Below are positions 24,298-32,301 of a DNA stretch of 39,746 nucleotides, piece by piece. The stretch lies in contig NZ_SBLC01000026.1 in NCBI RefSeq assembly GCF_004054105.1, positions 1 to 39,746 on the forward strand. The letters are read 5' to 3'. The stretch comes from Falsigemmobacter intermedius (GTDB taxonomy: Bacteria; Pseudomonadota; Alphaproteobacteria; Rhodobacterales; Rhodobacteraceae). Below the pieces are notes generated by a model, which made no database searches, was not told the DNA's origin, and was given only the letters and a program-made list of their open reading frames with translations. Position 1 is the first letter of the stretch, and every line of letters begins with the position of its first letter. The position numbers and the translations under genes were made by a program.

Positions 24298-26436
24298 TCA
24301 GCCCTCGCCGTTTTCTTTGCCGGCAGTGATTTCTTCACCGGTTTCCTGATCGACCATTTTCATGCCGAGGCGGACTTTGCCGCGCTCGTCAAAGCCGAGC
24401 AGTTTCACTTTCACTTCCTGGCCTTCTTTCAGGATCTCATTCGGGTGCTGCAGGCGCTTGTTGGCGATCTGCGACACGTGAACCAGACCATCACGCTTGC
24501 CGAAGAAGTTCACGAAAGCACCGAAGTCGACCAGTTTGACGACTTTACCGGTGTAGATCTGGCCCTCTTCCGGCTCTGCCACGATCGACCAGATCATGTC
24601 ATAGGCCTTCTTGATGGCCTCGGCCGAGGACGAAGCGATTTTGATCACGCCGTCGTCGTTGATGTCGACTTTCGCACCCGAGGTTTCCACGATCTCGCGG
24701 ATGACCTTGCCGCCCGAGCCGATCACTTCACGGATCTTGTCGGTCGGGATGGTCAGGGTTTCGATCTTCGGAGCGTATTCCGAGAAGCCAGAGGGGCCCG
24801 AAACCGATTTTGCCATCTCGTTCAGGATGTGCACGCGGCCGTCTTTTGCCTGCGCAAGCGCCTGCTTCATGATGGCCGGGGTAATGCCCGCAACTTTGAT
24901 GTCCATCTGCATGGTCGTGATACCGGCTTCGGTACCTGCCACTTTGAAGTCCATATCGCCGAGGTGGTCTTCGTCACCGAGAATGTCGGTCAGAACAGCC
25001 CACGAGCCATCCTCTTCCAGGATCAGACCCATGGCGACGCCTGCGACCGGCGCTTTCAGCGGAACGCCTGCATCCATCATCGACAGCGAGCCGCCGCAGA
25101 CCGAAGCCATCGAGGACGAGCCGTTCGATTCGGTGATCTCGGACACCACACGGATGGTGTAGGGGAAGTCGGTCGGCGCCGGCAGCACGGCCTGAAGCGC
25201 GCGCCATGCCAGTTTGCCGTGACCGATTTCACGACGTCCCGGGCTGCCCACGCGGCCCACTTCACCCACCGAATAGGGAGGGAAGTTGTAGTGCAGCAGG
25301 AAGTTCGACTTGTAGTTGCCGTTCAGCGCGTCGATGAACTGCTCATCTTCGCCGGTGCCCAGCGTGGTGACCACGAGGCCCTGGGTTTCACCACGGGTGA
25401 ACAGCGCCGAGCCGTGGGTGCGCGGCAGGATGCCGGTTTCCACATTGATCGGGCGGACGGTGGTGGTGTTACGGCCATCGATACGGATGCCGTTTTTCAC
25501 AACGTCGCCGCGCAGGATGTCCGATTCCAGCTTCTTGATCGCCGAGCCGAGGTTGATGTCGGCCAGATCTTCTTCCGAGAGCGTCGCTTTGATCGCATCA
25601 ACGGCCGCTTTGATCGCGTTGGTACGCTCCTGCTTGTCGCGGATCGCGAAGGCAGCGCGCATCTGGGCCTCGCCCGAAGCTTTCACTTTGGCATAGATCG
25701 CCGAGAGATCCGGGGGCGTGAAGTCGAAGGGCTCTTTTGCCGCTTCTTCAGCCAGTTCGATGATCAGGTCGATCACCGGCTGCATCTGTGCGTGGCCGAA
25801 TTCGACAGCGCCCAGCATTTCTTCTTCGGTCAGCTCGTAAGCTTCCGATTCCACCATCATCACGGCGTTCTTGGTGCCGGCGATGACCAGGTCCAGGCGC
25901 TGCTCGGGCTTCGAGCGCAGCTGGGTCATGTCGTCCATCGACGGGTTCAGAACGTATTCGCCGTTGACGAAACCAACGCGGGCTGCACCGATCGGACCAC
26001 GGAACGGAACGCCCGAGAGGGTCAGAGCCGCCGAGGAGGCGATCATGGCCACGATATCGGGATCGTTCACGAGGTCGCAGGACAGCACGGTCGCCATAAC
26101 CAGAACTTCGTTTTTGAAACCATCAACGAAGAGCGGGCGGCAGGGACGGTCGATCAGACGCGAGACGAGGGTCTCTTTCTCCGACGGACGGGCTTCGCGC
26201 TTGAAGAAGCCACCCGGGATCTTACCGGCTGCGTAGTATTTTTCCTGATAGTGCACGGTCAGCGGGAAGAAGTCCTGGCCCGGCTTCGGCGATTTCGCGA
26301 AGGTCACGTTGGCCATGACCGAGGTCTCGCCGAGCGTCGCAATGACCGAACCATCGGCCTGACGGGCAACCTTGCCGGTCTCCAGCGTCAGCGTTTCACC
26401 GCCCCACTGGATTGATTTCTTCGAAATATTGAACAT
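24298..26436 (-). CDS. pnp: Polyribonucleotide nucleotidyltransferase (PNPase)
   Basis: A 712-residue phosphorolytic 3'-to-5' exoribonuclease and member of the RNA degradosome. Two RNase PH-like domains (about 10-145 and 320-460) flank an all-helical domain; then come a KH domain ([15 protein letters not shown], about 560) and an S1 domain (about 620-690). The FTRGETQ and [20 protein letters not shown]-type segments of the active site are present (here starting TDILGDEDH). It lies downstream of rpsO on the same strand, the classical order, but a plus-strand gene occupies the space between them. Confidence 0.96.
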   Translation of the reverse strand: MFNISKKSIQWGGETLTLETGKVARQADGSVIATLGETSVMANVTFAKSPKPGQDFFPLTVHYQEKYYAAGKIPGGFFKREARPSEKETLVSRLIDRPCRPLFVDGFKNEVLVMATVLSCDLVNDPDIVAMIASSAALTLSGVPFRGPIGAARVGFVNGEYVLNPSMDDMTQLRSKPEQRLDLVIAGTKNAVMMVESEAYELTEEEMLGAVEFGHAQMQPVIDLIIELAEEAAKEPFDFTPPDLSAIYAKVKASGEAQMRAAFAIRDKQERTNAIKAAVDAIKATLSEEDLADINLGSAIKKLESDILRGDVVKNGIRIDGRNTTTVRPINVETGILPRTHGSALFTRGETQGLVVTTLGTGEDEQFIDALNGNYKSNFLLHYNFPPYSVGEVGRVGSPGRREIGHGKLAWRALQAVLPAPTDFPYTIRVVSEITESNGSSSMASVCGGSLSMMDAGVPLKAPVAGVAMGLILEEDGSWAVLTDILGDEDHLGDMDFKVAGTEAGITTMQMDIKVAGITPAIMKQALAQAKDGRVHILNEMAKSVSGPSGFSEYAPKIETLTIPTDKIREVIGSGGKVIREIVETSGAKVDINDDGVIKIASSSAEAIKKAYDMIWSIVAEPEEGQIYTGKVVKLVDFGAFVNFFGKRDGLVHVSQIANKRLQHPNEILKEGQEVKVKLLGFDERGKVRLGMKMVDQETGEEITAGKENGEG

Positions 26437-26827
26437 CAGACATCCTATCTGGGTAACGCAGGCCCATCCCGCGCTCCCTGTCTATATAGCGGCCCCATTG
26501 CCGCCGCCCCTGATCCTGTGCATGTGTCCGGGGGCTCGGACCTCACGTCTCAGATAGCGTGGGTGCATACAGGAAAACGGCCTTTGTGAAAAGCACCATG
26601 TTTTATGGGGTAAATGCCATCCGGTTCCCGCCTGTCAGCGTGATACCGCAGGGAAATCCGGCCGCAGGCGAAAAAGCGTCAGCAGATTTTTCCCGTTTCG
26701 GCAGGCCTTTGCCAGGGTGGCGCTGTCCGGCTGCGGCGGGCGCTAAAAGCTTGCGGTAGCGGGCAAAGCGGGCAGACTGCGCAGGCAGGTCAGATCCTGT
26801 GGTATTTTTTGTCAGGGAGGCGCTGAG
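26437..26827. other. 391-base gap between pnp and the small secreted-protein gene
   Basis: It should hold the pnp promoter (minus strand) and the promoter of the plus-strand gene at 26828. A TATATA at 26482-26487 lies about 45 bases upstream of pnp and could be its -10 box, but no good -35 box is visible. A 53-codon plus-strand frame starting at ATG 26599 has no ribosome-binding site and host-atypical content, and is not called. Confidence 0.35.
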
Positions 26828-27190
26828 ATGATCGGACGCTTTTACGTAAAGGTGGCAGCGCTGGTTCTGGCTGCCGGGGCGGCTCAGGCTCAGGCGCCGG
26901 GGATGGATGAAGCGGTGGCAGCCGCTAAAAACCAGCTCGGCGTGCTCGAGTTCTGCCTTGCTGAGGGGCATATCGACAGCAAAGCCGTTGAGATTCAGCA
27001 AAGAATGTTCGGCCAGCTTCCGGCCCCTGCCGATGCGGCGAAAGTCGAGGCTGCTTATGAGAAGGGCAAGGCGGGCACGGTTTCGGCCATGGGCGTTGAG
27101 CAGTCGCTCAAAGAGGCCTCTGCCTCGCAGAACACCGATATCTCGGCGCTGTGCAAACAGATGGCTGCGGTGATCACTCAGGCCGGCTGA
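26828..27190 (+). CDS. Small secreted protein, ESAT-6-like annotation group
   Basis: A 120-residue protein with a clear signal peptide (FYVKVAALVLAAGAAQAQ, probable cleavage near residue 23 after AQA). The mature part is helical, with two Cys (in EFCLAEGHI and ALCKQM) that could form a disulfide in the periplasm, and ends ITQAG. From memory, similar proteins in Rhodobacterales are labelled pore-forming ESAT-6 family; real function is unknown, and there is no WXG motif visible. A GGAGG site lies nine bases upstream of the ATG. It sits on the opposite strand in the rpsO-pnp interval and converges on rpsO. Confidence 0.7.
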   Translation: MIGRFYVKVAALVLAAGAAQAQAPGMDEAVAAAKNQLGVLEFCLAEGHIDSKAVEIQQRMFGQLPAPADAAKVEAAYEKGKAGTVSAMGVEQSLKEASASQNTDISALCKQMAAVITQAG

Positions 27191-27218
27191 CGCCGCCGCG
27201 AATATCACCCCGAAATGA

Positions 27219-27252
27219 CAACGCCCGCGCCGGTGATCCGGCGCGGGCGTTG
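27219..27252. terminator. Long perfect hairpin between convergent genes
   Basis: A perfect 15-bp stem (CAACGCCCGCGCCGG at 27219-27233, complement 27238-27252) with a TGAT loop, located between the ends of the secreted-protein gene and rpsO. Neither side has a strong T run, but its position suggests a shared transcription stop or an mRNA 3'-end stabiliser for both. Confidence 0.6.
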
Positions 27253-27274
27253 CTGATTCGCTGTTCCGAAAGAC

Positions 27275-27544
27275 TTAGCGGCGCAGGCCGAGTTTCGCGA
27301 TCAGAGCCTGGTAACGGGCTTCGTCACGTGCTTTCAGGTAGTCCAGCAGCTTACGGCGCTGAGCAACCATCATCAGCAGACCACGACGCGAGTGGTTGTC
27401 TTTTTTGTGCGACTTGAAGTGCTCAGTCAGGGTCGCGATGCGCGACGACAGGATTGCAACCTGAACTTCCGGCGAACCGGTGTCGCCTTCTTTGGTTGCG
27501 AATTCTTTGATCAGGCGGTTTTTTTCTTCGACGGTGATCGACAT
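27275..27544 (-). CDS. rpsO: 30S ribosomal protein S15
   Basis: An 89-residue primary binding protein of the small ribosomal subunit, contacting the 16S rRNA central domain. Diagnostic segments are [33 protein letters not shown] and the C-terminal [12 protein letters not shown]. The start at 27544 (MSITVEEKN) has the ideal AAGGAGATCCCG leader; ten upstream codons are open but not part of the family. The 5' region contains a hairpin at 27609-27627. It precedes pnp on the same strand. Confidence 0.97.
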   Translation of the reverse strand: MSITVEEKNRLIKEFATKEGDTGSPEVQVAILSSRIATLTEHFKSHKKDNHSRRGLLMMVAQRRKLLDYLKARDEARYQALIAKLGLRR

Positions 27545-27608
27545 CGGGATCTCCTTAAAAGGGTTATGGCGCAAGCCGGGACGTCGTCCAGCAGGGCCCG
27601 TGGAGGAA

Positions 27609-27627
27609 CCGTCTGAGCGTCAGACGG
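27609..27627 (-). promoter_or_regulatory. Hairpin upstream of rpsO
   Basis: A perfect 8-bp stem (CCGTCTGA with TCAGACGG) closed by a three-base loop, 65 bases upstream of the rpsO start. S15 represses its own translation in several bacteria through 5' leader structures that differ between lineages; whether this hairpin belongs to such a device or sits upstream of the transcription start cannot be told. Confidence 0.35.
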
Positions 27628-27799
27628 ATGCGCGGACATAGCGCGGAATGCCCCGGAATGAAAGTCTTTTGAAAGTCCGGCCCGGCAACGCTGCAAAACG
27701 GATTGTGAGAATCAGCCGCTTTGTGATATTTTATGATTGTTATCAGTTATTTACCTTAGTTCTTGGTTAACGCCCTGTCTCGGGGCAGGGGTGTGCGGG

Positions 27800-28801
27800 A
27801 TGCTGGAGCTTCTCGGAGTTGTCGGGCTTTTGGTGGCAGGCGCGGTCGGCAGCGCGATTTTTTCCACAGAGTCAGAGTCAGAGTCAGAGTCAGAGTCAGA
27901 GACGGAGGCGGAAGAAAGCGGCGCCCCTGAACCGGGGCCGGAGCAGGAGCCCCGGTCAGATGCAGCGGCAGAGCCTGCCGATCCGGATCACGGGCAGGGA
28001 ATTCTGGCGGTGGCCGGGGCCTCAGGCGCTGCGCCGGTTCCGGAAGTTGGCGGGATCTCGGATCAGGCCCAGGCGCGCGGCAGCTCTGACGGGCCGGAAA
28101 GCTCTGATCTTCTGAAGCCCGCTGACGACAGGGATCTCGATCTGACGGGCGGCTTGGGTGACAGCCAGATTTCCGGTGGTGCGGGGGGCGACAGCCTGCA
28201 CGGCGGAGCGGGGCAGGATACGTTAACGGGTGGCGGCGGTTCAGACCGGATGACCGGGGGCGCGGGGTCAGACCAGCTCGCCGGGCAGGAGGGCGATGAT
28301 ACGCTTGAGGGCGGGACGGGAAATGACACGCTTTTGGGCGGTCGCGGGGATGATCTGCTGATCGCCGGAACGGGCGACAACTGGCTCAGCGGTGGAATGG
28401 GGAATGATCTGCTGATCGCGGGCAGTGGCAATGATACGCTGGACGGCGATGAGGGGGATGACATCCTGAGGGGCAACCTCGGCCAGGCTGAGGAGGGGAC
28501 CTCGCGCTACCTCAACGGTGGTCGCGGCGATGATCTTTTGCATGCAGGCGGCGGTGATGTGGCCAGTGGTGGTGAGGGGGCGGATGTCTTCCGGCTGACC
28601 GGCAGCGGTGTCGCGCAGATCACCGACTACAGCGCCGAGGACAGTCTTTTGGTGGAATATCCGTCAGATGGCCCCGCCCCGGTGATCACCTATGAGGCGG
28701 GAAGCCATGGCCTGCGGGTGCTGGCCGATGGTCAGGCGCTGGCGGATCTGATCGGTGTTTATGACGCTGATGCCATCCGCCTGCGCGTTTCAGCGCTCTG
28801 A
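27800..28801 (+). CDS. RTX-type calcium-binding repeat protein
   Basis: About 333 residues if started at ATG 27800. A hydrophobic N-terminal helix (residues 4-21) is followed by an acidic low-complexity tract with alternating Ser-Glu (about 23-36) and a Pro/Glu-rich linker. Residues about 120-285 hold some fourteen glycine-rich nonapeptide repeats of the GGXGXDXLX type (for example GGTGNDTLL, GGRGDDLLI, GGMGNDLLI), which form a calcium-bound parallel beta-roll. A non-repeat C-terminal domain with FRLTGSGVAQITDY follows. RTX proteins are usually exported by type I secretion; no transporter is nearby. The stem CCCTG/CAGGG (27773-27790) overlaps the putative ribosome-binding site. Its 3' end overlaps the next gene by 12 bases. 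Confidence 0.8.
   Translation: MLELLGVVGLLVAGAVGSAIFSTESESESESESETEAEESGAPEPGPEQEPRSDAAAEPADPDHGQGILAVAGASGAAPVPEVGGISDQAQARGSSDGPESSDLLKPADDRDLDLTGGLGDSQISGGAGGDSLHGGAGQDTLTGGGGSDRMTGGAGSDQLAGQEGDDTLEGGTGNDTLLGGRGDDLLIAGTGDNWLSGGMGNDLLIAGSGNDTLDGDEGDDILRGNLGQAEEGTSRYLNGGRGDDLLHAGGGDVASGGEGADVFRLTGSGVAQITDYSAEDSLLVEYPSDGPAPVITYEAGSHGLRVLADGQALADLIGVYDADAIRLRVSAL
27867..27903 (+). repeat. Hexanucleotide tandem repeat (GTCAGA, five perfect units)
   Basis: Five perfect copies of GTCAGA at 27871-27900, with flanking partial units, encode the Ser-Glu tract of the RTX protein. Because the unit is six bases, gain or loss of units changes the tract length without breaking the reading frame. Confidence 0.85.
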
Positions 28802-29692
28802 GCCCTGAAGGAAGAAGGGTAAAAACTGATCCAGCACGGCCCCGGGGTTCTCCTCCTGCACGAAATGGCCGGAGGCGCAGGACGCGCCGTTCAAATCCGT
28901 GGCCCAGGCCCGCCACAGGCTGAGGGGATCGCCGCTTCTGGCGGGAAAGCCCTTTTCCGCCCAGAGATAGGAGAGCGGGGCGGCGATCTTTTCCCCGGCC
29001 GCGCGGCTGGCCTCATCAATACGCCGGTCGGTGGTGGCTCCGGCGCGGTAGTCGGCGCACATGGCATGCACCCGGTCGGGCTGCCCCATCTGATCGCGGT
29101 AGCTTTGCAGGGCTGCGGGTGGCAGATCCGACAGGTCATGACTGCGCAGCCAGGTGCTGAGCAGAGTGTCGAGCCAGGGCAGAGGATCGGCCGAGATCAT
29201 CCGCTCGGGCAGGGGCGCGGGCTGCGCGAGGAAGGTCCAGTGCCAGGCCGCCATGGCCAGTTCCGCCGTCCAGGCGTTCCAGAAGTCTCCCGTCGGCACG
29301 ATCTCGATGATCCCCAGCCGCCGCAGCCGCCCCGGATGATCCAGCGCCAGCCGGTAGGACACCCGCGCGCCCCGGTCATGGCCCAGAATATGCGCGCTGC
29401 GGATGTCGAGTTCATCCATCAGGGCGACGATGTCTTCGGCCATGCGGCGTTTGGAATAGGTGATATGGTCAGGATCATCAGGCGGTGCATCGCTTTCGCC
29501 GTAGCCGCGCAGATCAGGCACGATCGTGCGGAAGTGCCTGGCAAACTCCGGCGCGACCTTTGACCAGCACATGCCGTTTTGCGGAAAACCATGCAGCAGG
29601 ATCAGCGGCGGGCCGGAGCCTGCCTCCTGAACGGAGAGCGTGATCCCCGGCAGCGCCACACGGCGGCGGGTAAACCCATCGATAACGGCCAT
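28790..29692 (-). CDS. Alpha/beta hydrolase, fluoroacetate/haloacetate dehalogenase-like
   Basis: A 300-residue alpha/beta-hydrolase. The nucleophile motif is LGHDRGARVSYRLALDHP with Asp106, as in haloacetate dehalogenases, instead of the Ser of esterases. By a constant offset of four to the Rhodopseudomonas fluoroacetate dehalogenase (RPA1163, numbering from memory) one finds Arg107 and Arg110 (carboxylate binding), His151, Trp152 and Tyr215 (halide pocket), Trp181 and catalytic His276. The acid member, Asp in that enzyme, is Glu130 here (IIEIVPT). It is divergent from the fluoride exporter crcB. No signal peptide. Epoxide hydrolase-like activity cannot be excluded. Confidence 0.75.
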   Translation of the reverse strand: MAVIDGFTRRRVALPGITLSVQEAGSGPPLILLHGFPQNGMCWSKVAPEFARHFRTIVPDLRGYGESDAPPDDPDHITYSKRRMAEDIVALMDELDIRSAHILGHDRGARVSYRLALDHPGRLRRLGIIEIVPTGDFWNAWTAELAMAAWHWTFLAQPAPLPERMISADPLPWLDTLLSTWLRSHDLSDLPPAALQSYRDQMGQPDRVHAMCADYRAGATTDRRIDEASRAAGEKIAAPLSYLWAEKGFPARSGDPLSLWRAWATDLNGASCASGHFVQEENPGAVLDQFLPFFLQGSER

Positions 29693-29874
29693 CTCATCCC
29701 TCCCTTTTGGGGCAGAGTGGCGGCGGGGGTGATTCCCTGCAAGCCCCGCTGCTCCGTGAAAGGACAGGCGCAGAGCCTTTGTTCACAGGCAAAGCGCGGC
29801 GGAATGTCGTTCCGGGCAGGGCCGGAGGGGCCATCCGGTTGACAAGACACGTGGCGCGGCAGATGGAAGGCGCA

Positions 29875-30249
29875 ATGATCCGGACCCTGATATATGTGGC
29901 ACTGGGCGGCGCTGCGGGCGCTGTGGCGCGGTTTGTGACCGTGACGGCTTTTGCACGCCTGCTGCCCGGGAGCTTTCCGGCAGGGACTTTCGTTGTGAAT
30001 GTGGCAGGCTCTCTTTTGATGGGGGGGCTCGCTGCCTGGCTCGCCGCGCATCAGGCAGAGCGGTTTTCGCCGCTGCTGCTGAGCGGTTTTCTGGGCGGCT
30101 TCACGACCTTTTCGGCCTTCTCGGCGGATATCGTCCGCCTTCTTGAGGGCGGCACGCCATGGATGGCGGGCGGATATGCTGTGGCTTCGGTTCTGGTGTC
30201 GGTTGTGGCACTGATGGCCGGTGCTGCCCTGATACGAGGACTGCTATGA
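29875..30249 (+). CDS. crcB: Fluoride efflux channel
   Basis: A 124-residue inner-membrane protein of the Fluc/CrcB family, which forms dual-topology dimers that export fluoride. Four hydrophobic segments and the conserved GGAAGAVARF, GTFVVNVAGS and GGFTTFSAFSAD motifs are present. The start at 29875 follows GGAAGG; the longer upstream frame is not supported. Its stop overlaps the next start (ATGA), giving a coupled crcB - pseudouridine synthase unit. No fluoride riboswitch core was recognised in the 182-base upstream gap. Confidence 0.92.
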   Translation: MIRTLIYVALGGAAGAVARFVTVTAFARLLPGSFPAGTFVVNVAGSLLMGGLAAWLAAHQAERFSPLLLSGFLGGFTTFSAFSADIVRLLEGGTPWMAGGYAVASVLVSVVALMAGAALIRGLL

Positions 30250-31340
30250 GCGGCGTTCAAATCCTGATGGTCTCGGAAGACGATGGCGAAATCCGCCTCG
30301 ACCGGTGGCTGAAAAAGAAATTCCCGCAACTGAACCAGGTGGCGGTTGAGAAGATGTGCCGCAAGGGCGAGCTGCGCGTTGACGGCGGGCGGGCGAAGCC
30401 TGCCGATCGCATCGTCCCGGGCCAGAAAGTGCGCGTGCCGCCGGTCCCCTCTGAGGCCCCGCCACTGAAAGTGCGCGGCATGGAAGAGATGATCTCGCAG
30501 GCTGATGCCGAGATGATCCAGTCCTGCGTGATGTTCCGTGATCAGCATCTGATCGTGATCAACAAACCCGCAGGTCTGCCGAGCCAGGGCGGCTCGGGCC
30601 TTGATCACCGCACGGTGGATGGTCTGACCCCGGCGCTGATGTTTGGCTATAAAGAGCGCCCGAAGCTGGTGCACCGTCTCGACAAAGACACATCGGGTCT
30701 GCTGGTCCTGGCCCGCACCGACCGGGTTGCCCGCGCGCTGTCGGAAGCCTTCCGGGAGCGGACCACCCGCAAGATCTACTGGGCTGCGGTGGCCGGTGTG
30801 CCCAACCCGAAATTCGGCACCATCCGTTATGCGCTGATGAAGCAGGGCGGTCACGGCAAGCATGGTGAAGGCGAGAAGATGGTCTGCATCCATCCCGCCA
30901 AAATCAAAGACTACCCCGATGCCAAACGCTCGACCACCGATTATGCGGTGATGGATCTGCTGGGCACGCGGGTGTCCTGGGCGGCGCTGGTTCCGGTCAC
31001 CGGGCGCACCCACCAGCTGCGGGCGCATATGGCTGAGCTTGGTCACCCGATCATCGGCGATGGAAAATACGGCGGCTCGGCGCAGGAAAACCTGGGGGAT
31101 GGCTGGGGCGCACAGCTGGGTGGCGAGATCAGCCGCAAGCTGCATCTGCATGCCCGCCTGCTGGCGTTCCAGCATCCGATCACCAAACAGCATCTGACCT
31201 TCCGCGCTCCGCTGCCGTCTCATATGGAGAAAACCTGGAAAACTCTGGGCTGGGATATCAACTCGGTTCCGGATGATCCCTTTGAATGGGCCGAAGAAAT
31301 GGCCGAAAAACAAAAGCGCGAACGTCAGCGCGATCGGTGA
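30246..31340 (+). CDS. RluA/RluC-family rRNA pseudouridine synthase
   Basis: A 364-residue enzyme that isomerises uridine to pseudouridine, most likely in 23S rRNA. The N-terminal S4 RNA-binding domain (about 14-75, IRLDRWLKKKFP) precedes the catalytic domain; the catalytic Asp146 lies in LVHRLDKDTSGLLVLAR, and VTGRTHQLRAHMAELGHPI completes the active site. The C-terminal tail is Lys/Arg/Glu-rich. Start ATG 30246 overlaps the crcB stop. Which uridines are modified cannot be read from sequence. Confidence 0.92.
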   Translation: MSGVQILMVSEDDGEIRLDRWLKKKFPQLNQVAVEKMCRKGELRVDGGRAKPADRIVPGQKVRVPPVPSEAPPLKVRGMEEMISQADAEMIQSCVMFRDQHLIVINKPAGLPSQGGSGLDHRTVDGLTPALMFGYKERPKLVHRLDKDTSGLLVLARTDRVARALSEAFRERTTRKIYWAAVAGVPNPKFGTIRYALMKQGGHGKHGEGEKMVCIHPAKIKDYPDAKRSTTDYAVMDLLGTRVSWAALVPVTGRTHQLRAHMAELGHPIIGDGKYGGSAQENLGDGWGAQLGGEISRKLHLHARLLAFQHPITKQHLTFRAPLPSHMEKTWKTLGWDINSVPDDPFEWAEEMAEKQKRERQRDR

Positions 31341-31347
31341 GGGTGGC

Positions 31348-32064
31348 ATGAGCGGCTGGAAGGCAAAACGGTTCTGGAAAGAGGCCCGTGTTGAAGCGGT
31401 TGAGGGTGGTTTCCAGGTCATGCTGGATGCGCGGGCGGTGAAAACCCCCGCGAAAGCCCCGCTGATCCTGCCCACCCGCGCCATGGCAGAGGCTGTGGCG
31501 GCGGAATGGGATGCGCAGCAGGGCGAGATCCGTCCCGAGACCATGCCGGTCACCCGCTCGGCCAATGCGGCGATCGATAAGGTCACCCATCAGTTCGATG
31601 CGGTCCTCGATATGCTGGCTGAATATGGCGGCACCGATCTGCTGAGCTATCGTGCGGATGGCCCGGCAGAGCTCATCGCCCGCCAGGCCGCGCATTGGGA
31701 TCCGCTGCTTGACTGGGCGGCGGAGCGTTATGACGCGCGTCTGAAGGTGACATCGGGGGTCATCCCGGTGGCCCAGGATGCCGCGGCGCTGGCCCGGCTG
31801 AAGGCTGCGCTTGGGGCCTTTGACGCCTTTGAGATGACCGCGCTTCACGACCTGATCGGGATCTCAGGATCGCTGATTCTCGCGCTTGCCGTAGCGGAAG
31901 GGCGCATCACGCTGCCTGAAGCCTGGGCAGCCTCGCGCATTGATGAGGCATGGCAGGCCGAGCAATGGGGCGCCGATGAAGAGTTCGAGATCAAGGAAGG
32001 CAAGCGCCGCGAAGCCCTTGAACACGCAGCACGTTTCCTTGCCATGAGCCGTCAGAACAGCTGA
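31348..32064 (+). CDS. ATP12-family F1-ATPase assembly chaperone
   Basis: A 238-residue protein of the ATP12 family, shared by alphaproteobacteria and mitochondria, where it helps assemble the F1 alpha subunit. Family features are the N-terminal KRFWKEARVEAVEGGFQV, LDARAVKTPAKAPLILPT, AAEWDAQQGEIRPETMPVTR and YGGTDLLSYRAD. The start at 31348 is seven bases after the preceding stop, with GAGGG before it, so it belongs to the crcB - pseudouridine synthase run. The C-terminal helix is acidic. Confidence 0.9.
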   Translation: MSGWKAKRFWKEARVEAVEGGFQVMLDARAVKTPAKAPLILPTRAMAEAVAAEWDAQQGEIRPETMPVTRSANAAIDKVTHQFDAVLDMLAEYGGTDLLSYRADGPAELIARQAAHWDPLLDWAAERYDARLKVTSGVIPVAQDAAALARLKAALGAFDAFEMTALHDLIGISGSLILALAVAEGRITLPEAWAASRIDEAWQAEQWGADEEFEIKEGKRREALEHAARFLAMSRQNS

Positions 32065-32078
32065 AGGTTGCGGCCGTA

Positions 32079-32114
32079 TTGCCCGGTTCGCGCTGAAAAA
32101 ACGGGCAAATTTTT
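32079..32114 (+). terminator. Probable terminator after the ATP12 gene
   Basis: TTGCCCG (32079-32085) pairs with CGGGCAA (32102-32108) and is followed by ATTTTT. The loop is long (16 bases), so it is a moderate terminator. A second dyad, CCGGTAA at 32115-32121 with TTACCGG at 32141-32147, follows at once in the bztA leader. Confidence 0.5.
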
Positions 32115-32147
32115 CCGGTAACGCGGTTATTTCAGGCCGTTTACCGG
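32115..32147 (+). promoter_or_regulatory. Dyad in the bztA upstream region
   Basis: CCGGTAA and TTACCGG form a perfect 7-base inverted repeat with a 19-base spacer. A weak promoter-like TTGACG at about 32173 lies downstream, so the dyad could be an operator for a nitrogen or amino-acid regulator. This is a candidate only. Confidence 0.3.
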
Positions 32148-32301
32148 GAAACTATTCCCCTCTGCCGCCAGCCTTGACGCATTGGCCAGGCGCATCGCAA
32201 GATACCTCTGACCCCGGAGCCAATAACCGGGGCACTCCTTTCGGGCCAACAGGGCCTGTCCCGCGCCGCTATTTTGCGGTGCTTCACAGGAAGAGGTTAT
32301 A

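Noticed and set aside
24445-26415. A 656-codon plus-strand frame antisense to pnp.
   Set aside because: Rich in His, Arg and Asp as mirror frames of high-GC genes are, with no motif; pnp is certain.
26599-26760. A 53-codon ORF upstream of the small secreted-protein gene.
   Set aside because: No ribosome-binding site, no family, no signal peptide, and it lies in a region needed for promoters.
27867-27903. The hexanucleotide repeat as an on/off phase-variation switch.
   Set aside because: Six-base units keep the reading frame, so unit changes alter length only.
29693-29874. A fluoride riboswitch in front of crcB.
   Set aside because: I looked for the conserved GGCGATG and GCTGATG-type core elements and found neither; a covariance search would settle it.
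30051-31586. A 511-codon minus-strand frame across crcB, the pseudouridine synthase and ATP12.
   Set aside because: Composition of a shadow frame; all three plus-strand genes are secure.
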